Below, piece after piece: positions 1-8,361 of a stretch of 18,130 bases of DNA. Origin of the DNA: JADGAU01 sp045047105 (GTDB lineage Bacteria > Pseudomonadota > Gammaproteobacteria > GRL18); the NCBI GenBank assembly GCA_045047105.1, contig JASFYQ010000022.1, forward strand, positions 1 to 18,130. Reading direction: 5' to 3'. The position numbers and the translations under genes were made by a program. The number at the start of each line of letters is the position of its first letter. Position 1 is the first letter of the stretch. The notes beneath the pieces were generated by a model. That model saw nothing but the letters and a program-made list of their open reading frames with translations. It searched no databases and was not told the DNA's origin.

Positions 1-704
1 CAAAAAGCAACAGGCCAGCTATTAAATGCTTGAATCTGTCGTACTATATTTATAGCATTTTTAGTCCAATCTATTTTTCCTTCCTGTTTATCAATTTTAT
101 GCGCATATTTAGCTAATTCATTATTCTGCGCTGTAGCCACTAAAGTATTATTCTGAATTTTATCCAGAGTTGCTAATAAAGCAATAGAGCCAAGTTGTGC
201 TAATTTATCGTGTAAACTACTGGCAGTATCATTTGCTTCAATATCACATTGACTAATAGTTAACATATCACCCGTATCCAGGCCTTTATCCATTTGCATA
301 ATGGTGACTCCAGATTGTTTATCTCCTGCTAAAATTGCGCGTTGGATGGGAGCTGCTCCACGCCATCTGGGTAACAATGAAGCATGGATATTTAAACAGC
401 CATATTTTGGAGTTGTTAAAACAATTTCTGGCAAAATAACCCCATAGGCGACCACAATCATAATATCAGCATTAAAGGACTTTAATATTTGTTGATCTTC
501 AGCCAGTTTTAAATTCAGTGGTTGTAAAACCTGAATATCGTATTCTTGAGCTAATTTTTTTACAGGGCCAGGAGTTAATTTTCTACCACGGCCTGAAGGG
601 CGATCAGGCTGAGTATATACCGCTACAATATTATGCTGTGAATTTAATAGATCATTTAATGTTGTAGCAGCAAAAACAGGTGTGCCTGCGAAAATAATAT
701 TCAA
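1..704 (-). CDS. fmt: Methionyl-tRNA formyltransferase, C-terminal part outside window
   Basis: Fmt formylates the amino group of Met-tRNAfMet in the cytoplasm so that translation can initiate. The frame is open from a TTG at 704 to the window edge, giving about 234 residues that I translated by hand. They begin MNIIFAGTPVFAA and contain the family signature HASLLPRWRGAAPIQRAI with the catalytic Asn-His-Ser/Asp region (GCLNIH; DKGLDTGD). The fragment ends in AFNSWPVAF, the link to the C-terminal tRNA-binding domain, so about 80 residues are missing at the left. I chose TTG 704 because GGAG lies six bases upstream and the protein then starts exactly where the family does; there is no in-frame ATG nearby. 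It follows def after a 45-base gap, the classic def-fmt operon. Confidence 0.95.
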   Translation of the reverse strand, partial: MNIIFAGTPVFAATTLNDLLNSQHNIVAVYTQPDRPSGRGRKLTPGPVKKLAQEYDIQVLQPLNLKLAEDQQILKSFNADIMIVVAYGVILPEIVLTTPKYGCLNIHASLLPRWRGAAPIQRAILAGDKQSGVTIMQMDKGLDTGDMLTISQCDIEANDTASSLHDKLAQLGSIALLATLDKIQNNTLVATAQNNELAKYAHKIDKQEGKIDWTKNAINIVRQIQAFNSWPVAF

Positions 705-749
705 AATTAACTCCAGTAAGATTTAGCTAGGGCGATAAAATGCAGCGGT

Positions 750-1253
750 TTATATTTTTTTACGACTTAATTTTTCGATCTTTTTACGGATTCTTTCACG
801 CTTAAGTTTAGATAAGTAATCTACAAATAACTTGCCTTGCAGATGATCAATTTCATGTTGAACACAAATTGCTAATAAACCATCTGCCTGCATTTCAAAG
901 CTATTTCCTTCTCTATCAATAGCAGTAAAGCGAATAGATTCAGCCCGTTCGACCTCAGCATAAGTTTCGGGTACAGATAAACAGCCCTCTTCAGATATTT
1001 CTACACCATTTTTTTCAATTATTACGGGGTTAATTAAGCATAAGGGTTCACTTTTATCTTCGGATATATCAATAACAATCAGTTCTTCATGCACATCAAT
1101 CTGAGTAGCAGCTAAACCAATGCCTGGTGCATCATACATAGTTTCTAACATATCATCTAAAAGCTGCAAATGCCTATTTGTGACCTGCTGCACAGTTTTT
1201 GCTTTAGTTCTTAATTTATTATCAGGATAATGAAGAATATTTAATAAAGCCAT
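750..1253 (-). CDS. def: Peptide deformylase
   Basis: This metal-dependent hydrolase removes the N-formyl group from nascent proteins, undoing the step made by the fmt product downstream. All three family motifs are intact: GIGLAATQ, EGCLS (metal-binding Cys) and HEIDH (two metal-binding His and the catalytic Glu). Length is 167 residues, normal for the family. The frame can be extended to a TTG at 1265, but I prefer the ATG at 1253: the protein then begins MALLNILHYPD, as is usual, and GGA lies seven bases upstream inside the extension. It is the first gene of the leftward def-fmt pair and diverges from the LysM gene. Confidence 0.96.
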   Translation of the reverse strand: MALLNILHYPDNKLRTKAKTVQQVTNRHLQLLDDMLETMYDAPGIGLAATQIDVHEELIVIDISEDKSEPLCLINPVIIEKNGVEISEEGCLSVPETYAEVERAESIRFTAIDREGNSFEMQADGLLAICVQHEIDHLQGKLFVDYLSKLKRERIRKKIEKLSRKKI

Positions 1254-1331
1254 ACCAAATTCCAAATTTATTATAATGCAACTATTTTACTATAAAATTA
1301 TAAACAATATGCTATAACTATTGATAAATAT

Positions 1332-1360
1332 TAGACAAGATTAACATAACAATAGATAAT
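1332..1360 (+). promoter_or_regulatory. Candidate sigma-70 promoter of the LysM-dprA pair
   Basis: TAGACA (1332-1337) and GATAAT (1355-1360) are separated by 17 bases, each one base away from the consensus hexamer. Transcription would start near 1367, leaving a leader of about 55 bases before the LysM start codon. The assignment rests on sequence match and position only. Confidence 0.55.
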
Positions 1361-1422
1361 ATAGAAAAAGTAGAATAATTTTAAGTAGTCAACAATTAAG
1401 CAAACTTATATCAGGTAAATTT

Positions 1423-2568
1423 ATGAAATCGAATGCCCTATTTTCTAAATTCTCGTTTTACCCTAGCAAAAAACTTAATCTAAAGACTTACTTAATATAT
1501 ATATTAGGACTTATATTATGTTTTTTATCACTTAGTTTTATACAAAAAGTAAATGCAGCAGGTGATCATATAAAATTAAACGCAAACCATCCTGATACTT
1601 ATACTGTAGTTAAGGGGGATACTTTATGGGATATTTCAGGAAAATTTTTGCAACAGCCATGGCAGTGGCCAGAAATTTGGGAAGTTAACCCACAAATAAA
1701 AAATCCACACCTCATTTATCCGGGCGATGAACTGGTATTTAGTTATGTTGATGGGCAACCAAGAGTACGCCGTATCAATAATGGCCAACGCCCTACTTTT
1801 AAATTGTCCCCAAGAAAACGTATTACTGAATTAAATTTAGCTATACCAACCATAAAACTTGAAAAAATTGCCCCATTTTTAACCGGTAATAGAATAGTAG
1901 ATAAAAGCGAATTACAAAAATCACCCTATGTTGTTGGTACATCGGAAGAACATTTAATTGCAGCAGCAGGACACGAAGTTTATGTTAAAAATTTATCTGC
2001 CCAGGAAAAAAATTATCGTTTTGGTTTTTATCACAAAGGAAGGCGTTATGTAAATCCATACAATAAAAAAGAAACTTTAGGTTATGAAGCTATTTATCTG
2101 GGTGAAGGAACTTTAGTAAGAAAGGGAAATCCTGCGACTATAAAAATTATTAAATCAAAGGCTGAAATTATTAATGGATCGCGTTTATTAACTTTAAATG
2201 ATGATGAGTTTAATAGTAATTTTTTACCAAAAGCTGCACAAACTAAAAAAATTGGTTTAATTTTAGGCTCTTTGGCTTCGGGAATACAATCTGGACTTAA
2301 TAATGTTGCGGCTGCAGATGTGGTACTGGTTAATTTTGGTGAGTCTGATGGTATAGAAGTTGGAGATGTTTTTAATGTTTATAGAAAAGGTAAAGTAATT
2401 TTAGATCCTATTAAAAAATCTTCAAAAATAACTCTGCCCAATGAATTTGCAGGAAATATGTTAATCTTTAAAACAGCAAAAAAAATGAGTTATGCAATAA
2501 TTATGGATGCAAATCAGGTTATTAAAGTGGGTGACTTAGTTGTTTCACCCTATATGGTACAGCAATAA
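1423..2568 (+). CDS. Secreted LysM-domain protein next to dprA
   Basis: This is a predicted exported or membrane-anchored peptidoglycan-binding protein of 381 residues. A long hydrophobic N-terminal segment (about residues 23-41) ends in VNAAG, consistent with a signal peptide cut near residue 45. One LysM domain follows at about residues 58-106 (YTVVKGDTLWDISGKF, then IYPGDEL). The remaining 270 residues resemble the uncharacterised C-terminal part of LysM proteins commonly encoded beside dprA in gammaproteobacteria. AGG lies seven bases before the ATG. The gene is 32 bases from dprA on the same strand and probably shares its promoter. It likely acts at the cell wall; its exact role is unknown. 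Confidence 0.88.
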   Translation: MKSNALFSKFSFYPSKKLNLKTYLIYILGLILCFLSLSFIQKVNAAGDHIKLNANHPDTYTVVKGDTLWDISGKFLQQPWQWPEIWEVNPQIKNPHLIYPGDELVFSYVDGQPRVRRINNGQRPTFKLSPRKRITELNLAIPTIKLEKIAPFLTGNRIVDKSELQKSPYVVGTSEEHLIAAAGHEVYVKNLSAQEKNYRFGFYHKGRRYVNPYNKKETLGYEAIYLGEGTLVRKGNPATIKIIKSKAEIINGSRLLTLNDDEFNSNFLPKAAQTKKIGLILGSLASGIQSGLNNVAAADVVLVNFGESDGIEVGDVFNVYRKGKVILDPIKKSSKITLPNEFAGNMLIFKTAKKMSYAIIMDANQVIKVGDLVVSPYMVQQ

Positions 2569-2600
2569 GCTGTTTTATTTAAACATTAGCTAAACTACTA

Positions 2601-3833
2601 ATGGTAAATAAATTAAATGATTTAAAATATGAATTAGCTTTATTTCATGCAGATGGAATTGGCAATCAAAGTTATCAACAAATACTTAATTTATTAAAAA
2701 CTCATCAACTTGAACTTAAAGATATTTTTGAAAAGCCTAAATTATTTGATGAATTAATAGGTTTAGCTCAACGAAATCCCTCCGCAGTTGAAATTGCTTT
2801 AAAAAAAAATCAAATAGATCAACTAAAAAATACTCTACGACAACCTGCCTGGAAACTAGTTGAACAAGACTTAAGTTGGTCTGAACAAACTCAGCACACT
2901 TTATTAAGTTGTACGGATAAAAACTACCCTCAACTTTTACAGCAGCAAGAAAATTTTCCCATGATGTTATATATTATGGGCAATCCGGATCTATTAAAAG
3001 ATATGCAGATTGCAATGGTAGGCAGTAGAACTCCGACACCAACTGCTGTTGAAAATGCCTATCAGTTTGCCCATTATCTAGCAATAAATGGTATGGTTAT
3101 TACCAGTGGCATGGCTTTGGGTATTGATGCTGCAAGTCATCGGGGTGCCTTGGCAGCAAATGGTAAAACTATAGCTATAGCTGGTACTGGCATAGATCGA
3201 GTATATCCAGCAAAACATAAACAATTAGCACATAAAATAGTTGAACAGGGAGCAATAGTTTCCGAGTTTCCTTTGGGCACAGCCCCATTAAGGCAAAATT
3301 TTCCCAAACGTAATCAAATTATTAGTGCATTATCAGTCGGTACTTTGGTAGTAGAAGCGGCTTTAAAAAGTGGTTCCTTAATTACTGCAAGACTAGCAAT
3401 GGAACAAGGCAGAGAAGTTTTTGCTATTCCAGGTTCTATACATAATCCTCTGGCTAAAGGATGCCACTATTTAATAAAACAGGGTGCTAAATTAGTTGAA
3501 AGTGCAAATGATATTATTGAAGAGATAAATCCTTTGTGTTTAGCCAGCTCCCTTTTGCAACAGACCGAGTATCAAATAGATCAACAAACTGAACAAAAAA
3601 TTGTTAAACCAAAAAATAAACATTCTAATCTGACTATAAGTGCTAACTTACCAAAAGATCAGCAGATGATTTTAAAATATTTAGATGATAATCCAGTAAC
3701 TATCGATCTATTACAAAAAAGAACACAAATACCCATTGATGAGCTGAACTCCTTATTAGTTTTATTAGAAATTCAGGGTTATATAGAAAACCTTCCAGGT
3801 GGAAAATTTTGTATAAATACTAATAGTACTTAA
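2601..3833 (+). CDS. dprA: DNA processing protein DprA (DNA uptake and RecA loading)
   Basis: DprA binds incoming single-stranded DNA in the cytoplasm during natural transformation and loads RecA. The Rossmann-like core is complete: MVGSRTPT (139-146), SGMALGIDAASHRGAL (169-184), GTGIDRVYPAKH (195-206), FPKRNQIIS (234-242) and GSLITARLAMEQGREVFAIPG (258-278). A winged-helix C-terminal domain follows at about 350-405 (LLQKRTQIPIDELNSLLVLLEIQGYI). Length of 410 residues suits the long proteobacterial form. No clear Shine-Dalgarno sequence precedes the ATG, so translation may depend on the LysM gene upstream. Its stop codon overlaps that of the convergent HD-GYP gene. Confidence 0.96.
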   Translation: MVNKLNDLKYELALFHADGIGNQSYQQILNLLKTHQLELKDIFEKPKLFDELIGLAQRNPSAVEIALKKNQIDQLKNTLRQPAWKLVEQDLSWSEQTQHTLLSCTDKNYPQLLQQQENFPMMLYIMGNPDLLKDMQIAMVGSRTPTPTAVENAYQFAHYLAINGMVITSGMALGIDAASHRGALAANGKTIAIAGTGIDRVYPAKHKQLAHKIVEQGAIVSEFPLGTAPLRQNFPKRNQIISALSVGTLVVEAALKSGSLITARLAMEQGREVFAIPGSIHNPLAKGCHYLIKQGAKLVESANDIIEEINPLCLASSLLQQTEYQIDQQTEQKIVKPKNKHSNLTISANLPKDQQMILKYLDDNPVTIDLLQKRTQIPIDELNSLLVLLEIQGYIENLPGGKFCINTNST

Positions 3834-5023
3834 GGTTTGATATTCCATTTGTTATATGATTCTGCACTGATTATTTTTAATTTATCGGTTTTTCTTAAAT
3901 TAATAATTTGTGGGCTAATATAGCTGCGAGTTTTACTATTTAGAAAAACTTCAACAATGGGTTTTAGTATATTATTTTCAATATCAATCACTTTAGCAAG
4001 ATGATGATTGCTAAGCATAACTAAACTGCCTGCTGGATAAATACCAACAGACTGTACAAATTTCTGTACTAATTCAGGATTAAAATGACTATTACTCCAC
4101 TTCATTAATAGTTTTAATACTACCGATGGTTCTTCACCTTTGTGATAACATCTATTAGCAGTTATAGCATCATAAACATCAACAATTGCTGACATCTGAC
4201 CATATAAACTTATCTCATCACCTTTTAATCTATTAGGATAGCCAGTTCCATCATAACGTTCGTGGTGTTGTGCAGCTACATCAAGAGCAATTTGTGAGAG
4301 ATTGGGTGTTTTTTCTAAAATTATTCTGCTATCCACCACATGGCGGCGCATAATAACAAATTCTTCGTCTGTTAGTTTACCCGGTTTATTTAAAATTTCA
4401 TCGGGAGTTAAGGTTTTTCCAATATCATGTAATAAACCTCCAACACCTACTTCACGAATAATATCATCACTCATTGCCATGCTTTTAGCAAAGGACATCA
4501 TCAATACAGCAATACTTACTGAGTGTTCAAAAGTATATTTATCCATGATTCTAATACGAGATAAACCTAATAAAGCATTATGATTACGTAAAATAGACTC
4601 ACTCATTTTATTAATAACTGGATTAACAAGTTCCATTTCAACCTGTTTTCCCATCTTAACATCAGACATCATATTAGTTATTAATTGCCCCGCTTCAGCA
4701 AAAGCAACTTTTGCTTCTCTGGTTTCATCCTTAGCATGAGTTTTTACTTTAATAGCTGGTTTAGCTAAGCTTTCATCTACTGCTGAACGCAGAATTTTAT
4801 TTTTGTATTGCCTTCGTTCCATAAGTTTTTCAACAAATACATCGAGTCCTTTAGAGGTATCAATTTCAACTTCGGTAATACCTGCAACAATAATTTTTCG
4901 AATATCTGTTTCAGATTCTAATTTAAATTTATTGCCAGCAAAGGGATGATCTAACCAACTACATTTAAGGTTATGAATATACATGCCTTGTAATAGTTGT
5001 GATGATTTTATTTTTTTTAACAT
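3830..5023 (-). CDS. DUF3391/HD-GYP cyclic-di-GMP phosphodiesterase
   Basis: This protein is predicted to hydrolyse cyclic-di-GMP in the cytoplasm. The N-terminal 60-70 residues match DUF3391 (SSQLLQGMYIHNL, GITEVEIDTSKGLDV). A linker follows, then an HD-GYP domain from about residue 140 to 350. Metal-binding and signature residues are present: H167, HD at 199-200 followed by IGK, H228, HH at 253-254 and the motif HHERYDGTGYP (253-263). These predict an active enzyme. There is no membrane segment or receiver domain. It is a single gene convergent with dprA. A LapG-like protease, a class controlled through c-di-GMP in other bacteria, lies 6 kb away, but no linking partner is visible. Confidence 0.93.
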   Translation of the reverse strand: MLKKIKSSQLLQGMYIHNLKCSWLDHPFAGNKFKLESETDIRKIIVAGITEVEIDTSKGLDVFVEKLMERRQYKNKILRSAVDESLAKPAIKVKTHAKDETREAKVAFAEAGQLITNMMSDVKMGKQVEMELVNPVINKMSESILRNHNALLGLSRIRIMDKYTFEHSVSIAVLMMSFAKSMAMSDDIIREVGVGGLLHDIGKTLTPDEILNKPGKLTDEEFVIMRRHVVDSRIILEKTPNLSQIALDVAAQHHERYDGTGYPNRLKGDEISLYGQMSAIVDVYDAITANRCYHKGEEPSVVLKLLMKWSNSHFNPELVQKFVQSVGIYPAGSLVMLSNHHLAKVIDIENNILKPIVEVFLNSKTRSYISPQIINLRKTDKLKIISAESYNKWNIKP

Positions 5024-5042
5024 ATTATAATAAATTAATGGC

Positions 5043-5059
5043 TTAGGCCTAAAAGTATA
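5043..5059 (-). promoter_or_regulatory. Possible -10 element and palindrome upstream of the HD-GYP gene
   Basis: On the minus strand TATACT (5059-5054) is followed at once by the perfect palindrome TTAGGCCTAA (5052-5043), about 20 bases before the HD-GYP start codon. A palindrome at the likely start of transcription could be an operator. No convincing -35 element is seen, and the region is AT-rich enough for chance hits. Confidence 0.25.
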
Positions 5060-5196
5060 TTTTCAATATTTTAAGCATAATTTTTAAATAAAAGTATTAT
5101 TTTACAAATTGAATATATAAACCTGGATATTATAGTAAAACATGTGAAATTTACAAAACTGTATGTAAAAAATAATTTAATTTAAGCTTTATATAA

Positions 5197-5226
5197 TTGT
5201 GATAAGGATAATGTACTTATTATAAA
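5197..5226 (+). promoter_or_regulatory. Candidate promoter of the DUF4124 gene
   Basis: TTGTGA (5197-5202) and TATAAA (5221-5226) are 18 bases apart, 55 bases before the DUF4124 start codon. The flanking 258-base gap between the HD-GYP and DUF4124 genes is otherwise AT-rich with no recognisable gene. Confidence 0.4.
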
Positions 5227-5281
5227 ATAAAGACTATGATAAGATTTATGCAATGAATTACTCTTAATAACTAAAATACTT

Positions 5282-5686
5282 ATGAAAAAAATTACTTTAA
5301 CGCTATTAATTATCAGTTTTTTACTTTTTTTAAACCCGTTAGTTTTTGCAAAAAGTACTATTTATAAATGCTTAGATGAATTTGGCAGGCCTATTTTTTC
5401 TCAGCAAGCCACCTGTGCAAAACCAGAAACGGTAAATTATAGCAGTAAACAATTAGCGGATAAGAAAAAAAAACTGGAAGTTGAAAAAAGAAAAAGTGAA
5501 GAGCTTAAACAACAGCAACAATGCCATGAGGCTAAAACAATTTACAACTCATATAAACGTGCTCCCTTTTTAACTAAAATGATTTTATCTGATGGCAAAG
5601 AAATAAAAGTGCGTTTAAGTAAAGAAGAGGCTAAATTAGCTATAACAGAAGCTGAGCAAGAAAAAGATTATTGGTGTAAAAAATAA
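5282..5686 (+). CDS. Small secreted DUF4124 protein
   Basis: This is a 134-residue predicted periplasmic protein of unknown function. A clear signal peptide (MKKITLTLLIISFLLF) ends with VFAK near residue 24. It is followed by the DUF4124 pattern IYKCLDEFGRPIFSQQ and a second Cys at residue 45, a short fold with paired cysteines common in gammaproteobacterial envelope proteins. Residues of about 55-80 are Lys/Glu/Gln-rich and probably form a helix or coiled coil. Two later cysteines (about 81 and 132) could form a second disulfide. No Shine-Dalgarno sequence is obvious. It is convergent with the SGNH-like gene, only three bases separating the two stop codons. Confidence 0.82.
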   Translation: MKKITLTLLIISFLLFLNPLVFAKSTIYKCLDEFGRPIFSQQATCAKPETVNYSSKQLADKKKKLEVEKRKSEELKQQQQCHEAKTIYNSYKRAPFLTKMILSDGKEIKVRLSKEEAKLAITEAEQEKDYWCKK

Positions 5687-5689
5687 GTC

Positions 5690-6499
5690 TTATTTATTGT
5701 TGCTAGTCAGGTTGTTCAAATTTTTATGGTAAGAGCCTATGCCTAATAAAAATTCAGGGTAGCGGTAATAATCAGGAAGTCTGGCATTATTTTCTTTTTC
5801 TTTTTCTTTTGAAATAATTTTATCTACTTCCTGCCAAATTTTATCGCCAGACTTACCCTGAGCAGGAAGCTTCTCCTGATTATAATAACTATAGCTATAT
5901 AGAAATAATGGATAAGTATAAGATATTTTATCTTCAGGAACATAAGCTATATTGTATAGCTGTGCTAAGTTTGCATACATTTCTACAAAACTATTGGTAT
6001 ATTGTAAGCCATAATGGAGCGGTAACTGATTACCTACTAGAACTACTTTGGCATTGCTATTCTGTGCGGTTTTAATAATAGCAGCAAGATACTGCCTAAT
6101 TTCTTTTACAGTTTTACTGAATAAACCATCATTTTCACCTAGAGCTATAACAATAACTTTGGGTTTTTCATCTTCAATTACTTTAGTAACTATTTGTAAG
6201 GCTTTACTACTAACGGTTTCACTTATTTTTTTTGATATGACTTTATAAAAAGAGAGGTCTTTTTTAATTTTAGATTCTAAATCAGTAGACCATTTTAAAT
6301 TGCCAACAAATAAACTATTAAGCGGATGGCGTTTAAAGTAGGTAGTTTTTTCTTTTAGAATTAGAATAGTATTTTGATTACTTACTTGATAATATTTTTG
6401 TAATTCATTTTCTTCAGTAATTTCTTTTGCATTGCTTGCAAAGCTGATTACTAAAAATATTATAAAAATTAAAATATTTAATTTACTATCACTATTCAT
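5690..6499 (-). CDS. Degenerate TesA-like SGNH-fold protein, probably non-catalytic
   Basis: A hydrophobic N-terminus (residues 8-24, ending SNAKE) predicts export or anchoring. The core resembles TesA-type lipases/thioesterases: IVIALGENDGL (117-126) matches block III, and NQLPLHYGLQYTNSF (157-171) matches the TesA stretch IRLPANYG..Y. The catalytic positions have been lost. Where TesA has ILGDSLS, this protein has ILKEKTT (47-53) in one alignment or VGNLKW (65-70) in another. The ISGDTS block II is ISETVS (92-97). The C-terminal Asp-x-x-His block is replaced near EKLPAQGKSGDK (209-220). Only the block III Asn (123) remains. It is likely a pseudoenzyme with a binding or structural role. The 269 residues include about 35 extra at the C-terminus. 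Confidence 0.7.
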   Translation of the reverse strand: MNSDSKLNILIFIIFLVISFASNAKEITEENELQKYYQVSNQNTILILKEKTTYFKRHPLNSLFVGNLKWSTDLESKIKKDLSFYKVISKKISETVSSKALQIVTKVIEDEKPKVIVIALGENDGLFSKTVKEIRQYLAAIIKTAQNSNAKVVLVGNQLPLHYGLQYTNSFVEMYANLAQLYNIAYVPEDKISYTYPLFLYSYSYYNQEKLPAQGKSGDKIWQEVDKIISKEKEKENNARLPDYYRYPEFLLGIGSYHKNLNNLTSNNK

Positions 6500-6681
6500 C
6501 GGATGAACTCTTTTTTTTCAAATAGATCTACTATATTAGTACATTAATAACAACTTATCAATAAAACTTAATAGCTATTTTTAATAAAATAAACCATTTA
6601 GCAAAATATATTCTTAAAAATAATTAAGATAAAAATGGTTATTAGTTACTAATCTAGTGCTTTATTCTTGAAAAATTTTAC

Positions 6682-8361
6682 TTAGGAGAGTTGTTGAAGA
6701 ATATGATCTGCAACGCGAAAAGAATTGGCGTAAATTGTCCAGGTATATGGCACACTACCACCTGTTGGCATAAAACTACCATCGCTAACAAATAAGTTTT
6801 CTAGATCATGTACTCGGCAGTTTTTATCTAAAACAGAAGTTTGAGGATCGTTGCCAAAACGACAACCACCAGCCACCAGATTGGTAGGAGGAGCTCCTGC
6901 TGCAAATGAAACTACATTTTCTGCGCCCATAGCTCTGAGCACGTCTGCACTTTTAGAAGCAAGATACCAGCCGGTTTGTAGGTTTCTAAGATGTACATCG
7001 ACTCTTACTTTTGCCGAAGTTAGCCCCCATTTATCGCTAACTTTATTATCTAAAGAAACAAAAGTATTATCGGTTGGAGTCCAGTCACAAAAAGCTTCTA
7101 CTTTAATATAACGACCACCCGTAAAATGTTCATGAATTTTATCCTGCAGAGTTTTGCCCCATAATAAACCTTTTTCACCATTAATCTGGCGACTGGCACG
7201 AGAAACAGGATTAGGGTGTAAATGAACAAAATCAATAGTACCGCCTTTTTGTCTGGCGCCAAAGTCTTTATCATCAATTACATACCAATCTTGAATGGAG
7301 CGATTTATAAATGTTCCAAATTGATGCAGTTCTTCAGCTTCCTGTTTGCTAAAACTTTTATAGGTTAAGCGTCCAGAACCTGCTCCACCACCTGCAAATA
7401 ATAGATTTTTACCCACCTGGCCAGAATTATTACCCAAACCATCGGGGTGTTTAGGTCCTGTAGAAGTTAATAATAAACGTGAAGTTTCAATGGCCTGACA
7501 GGCAACAACATAAATTTTAGCATCGACTTGCTGTTTTTTTCCCTGTACATCAAAATATTCAACAGCAGTAATTTTTCCTTGTGAGTCGGAGCGGATTTTA
7601 CTTACCATAGATTCTGTTCGCATTTCACAATTACCAGTGAGTATCGCCTGATCAATCAGAGCTGCTCTGGCGCTACCCTTGGCTCCTGTAGAGCATCCAT
7701 AGGAACCACAATAACCAGAATAACTACAAGCTGCGCGTCCTTTAATAGAATGTGGAATAATGGCTCTGGGCATAGGAATAGCATGGTAGCCTAATTTATC
7801 ACAGGCCTTATCAATGTGTTTGGCAATTGGATGTTCAGCAGTCGGTGGATAAGGAAAATCTTTACTGCTTCTGGGTTCTTGATGTGGGTGATCAACAACT
7901 CTACCAGAAACCCCAACTACTTTTTCAACCTTGTCATAATAAGGTTCAAGATCATCATAAGTGATGGGCCAATCAACTACATTAGCACCTTCTATTGCTC
8001 CAAATTCAGAAAGTTGGCGGAAATCTACGGGTTTTAAGCGGTGGAAAAATCCACTCATAAAATTACTGGAGCCACCCACCAGGCTACCATTCCAAAAATC
8101 CCAGCCTGAATTAAGAGTAGGTTTTTTGTACCAGCCATTTTCACCACGGGGTAACTCTACTACATGCTGTTGCTCTCTTAGGTCTGGAGTATAAATTCCG
8201 CGTAATGAGGTAGCCATTTCATCTTTAAAGAAGTCCTTTTCTTTATAGTATTTACCTTTTTCCAGAACCACCACTTTATAACCTGCTTTTGTCAGCTCAT
8301 AAATAACTGGCCCTGCGCCTGCTCCACTGCCAATTACACACACATCATAGTCAGAACTCAT
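6682..8361 (-). CDS. GMC-family FAD oxidoreductase, atypical active site
   Basis: This is a 559-residue flavoprotein of the GMC family, resembling the large subunit of membrane-bound gluconate/sugar dehydrogenases. The FAD-binding motif CVIGSGAGAGPVIYEL lies at 8-23 and VVVLEKG at 30-36; the C-terminal NLFVSDGSFMP (522-532) is also typical. Three cysteines, C212, C218 and C223, sit just before TGAKGSARAALID. That is the region where FAD-glucose dehydrogenases hold an iron-sulfur cluster, so such a cluster is possible. The usual HxxGTxRxG is here LVAGGCRFG (495-503), and the usual VNPxxT is VPYTWT (537-542), so both standard catalytic residues appear replaced. There is no signal peptide; the start ATG overlaps the upstream Tat-signal gene by four bases (ATGA), suggesting co-export. 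The substrate cannot be predicted. Confidence 0.88.
   Translation of the reverse strand: MSSDYDVCVIGSGAGAGPVIYELTKAGYKVVVLEKGKYYKEKDFFKDEMATSLRGIYTPDLREQQHVVELPRGENGWYKKPTLNSGWDFWNGSLVGGSSNFMSGFFHRLKPVDFRQLSEFGAIEGANVVDWPITYDDLEPYYDKVEKVVGVSGRVVDHPHQEPRSSKDFPYPPTAEHPIAKHIDKACDKLGYHAIPMPRAIIPHSIKGRAACSYSGYCGSYGCSTGAKGSARAALIDQAILTGNCEMRTESMVSKIRSDSQGKITAVEYFDVQGKKQQVDAKIYVVACQAIETSRLLLTSTGPKHPDGLGNNSGQVGKNLLFAGGGAGSGRLTYKSFSKQEAEELHQFGTFINRSIQDWYVIDDKDFGARQKGGTIDFVHLHPNPVSRASRQINGEKGLLWGKTLQDKIHEHFTGGRYIKVEAFCDWTPTDNTFVSLDNKVSDKWGLTSAKVRVDVHLRNLQTGWYLASKSADVLRAMGAENVVSFAAGAPPTNLVAGGCRFGNDPQTSVLDKNCRVHDLENLFVSDGSFMPTGGSVPYTWTIYANSFRVADHILQQLS

Noticed and set aside
4302..4583. Open frame opposite the HD-GYP gene
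   Set aside because: It is antisense to a well-supported domain with all catalytic motifs and has no family resemblance.
6640..6665. ATTAGTTACTAAT as terminator of the GMC transcript
   Set aside because: The stem is about five pairs with a three-base loop and no G or C support; too weak to call.
6851..8194. Several plus-strand open frames opposite the GMC gene
   Set aside because: They are shadows of the GMC coding frame, with no signal, motif or ribosome site.
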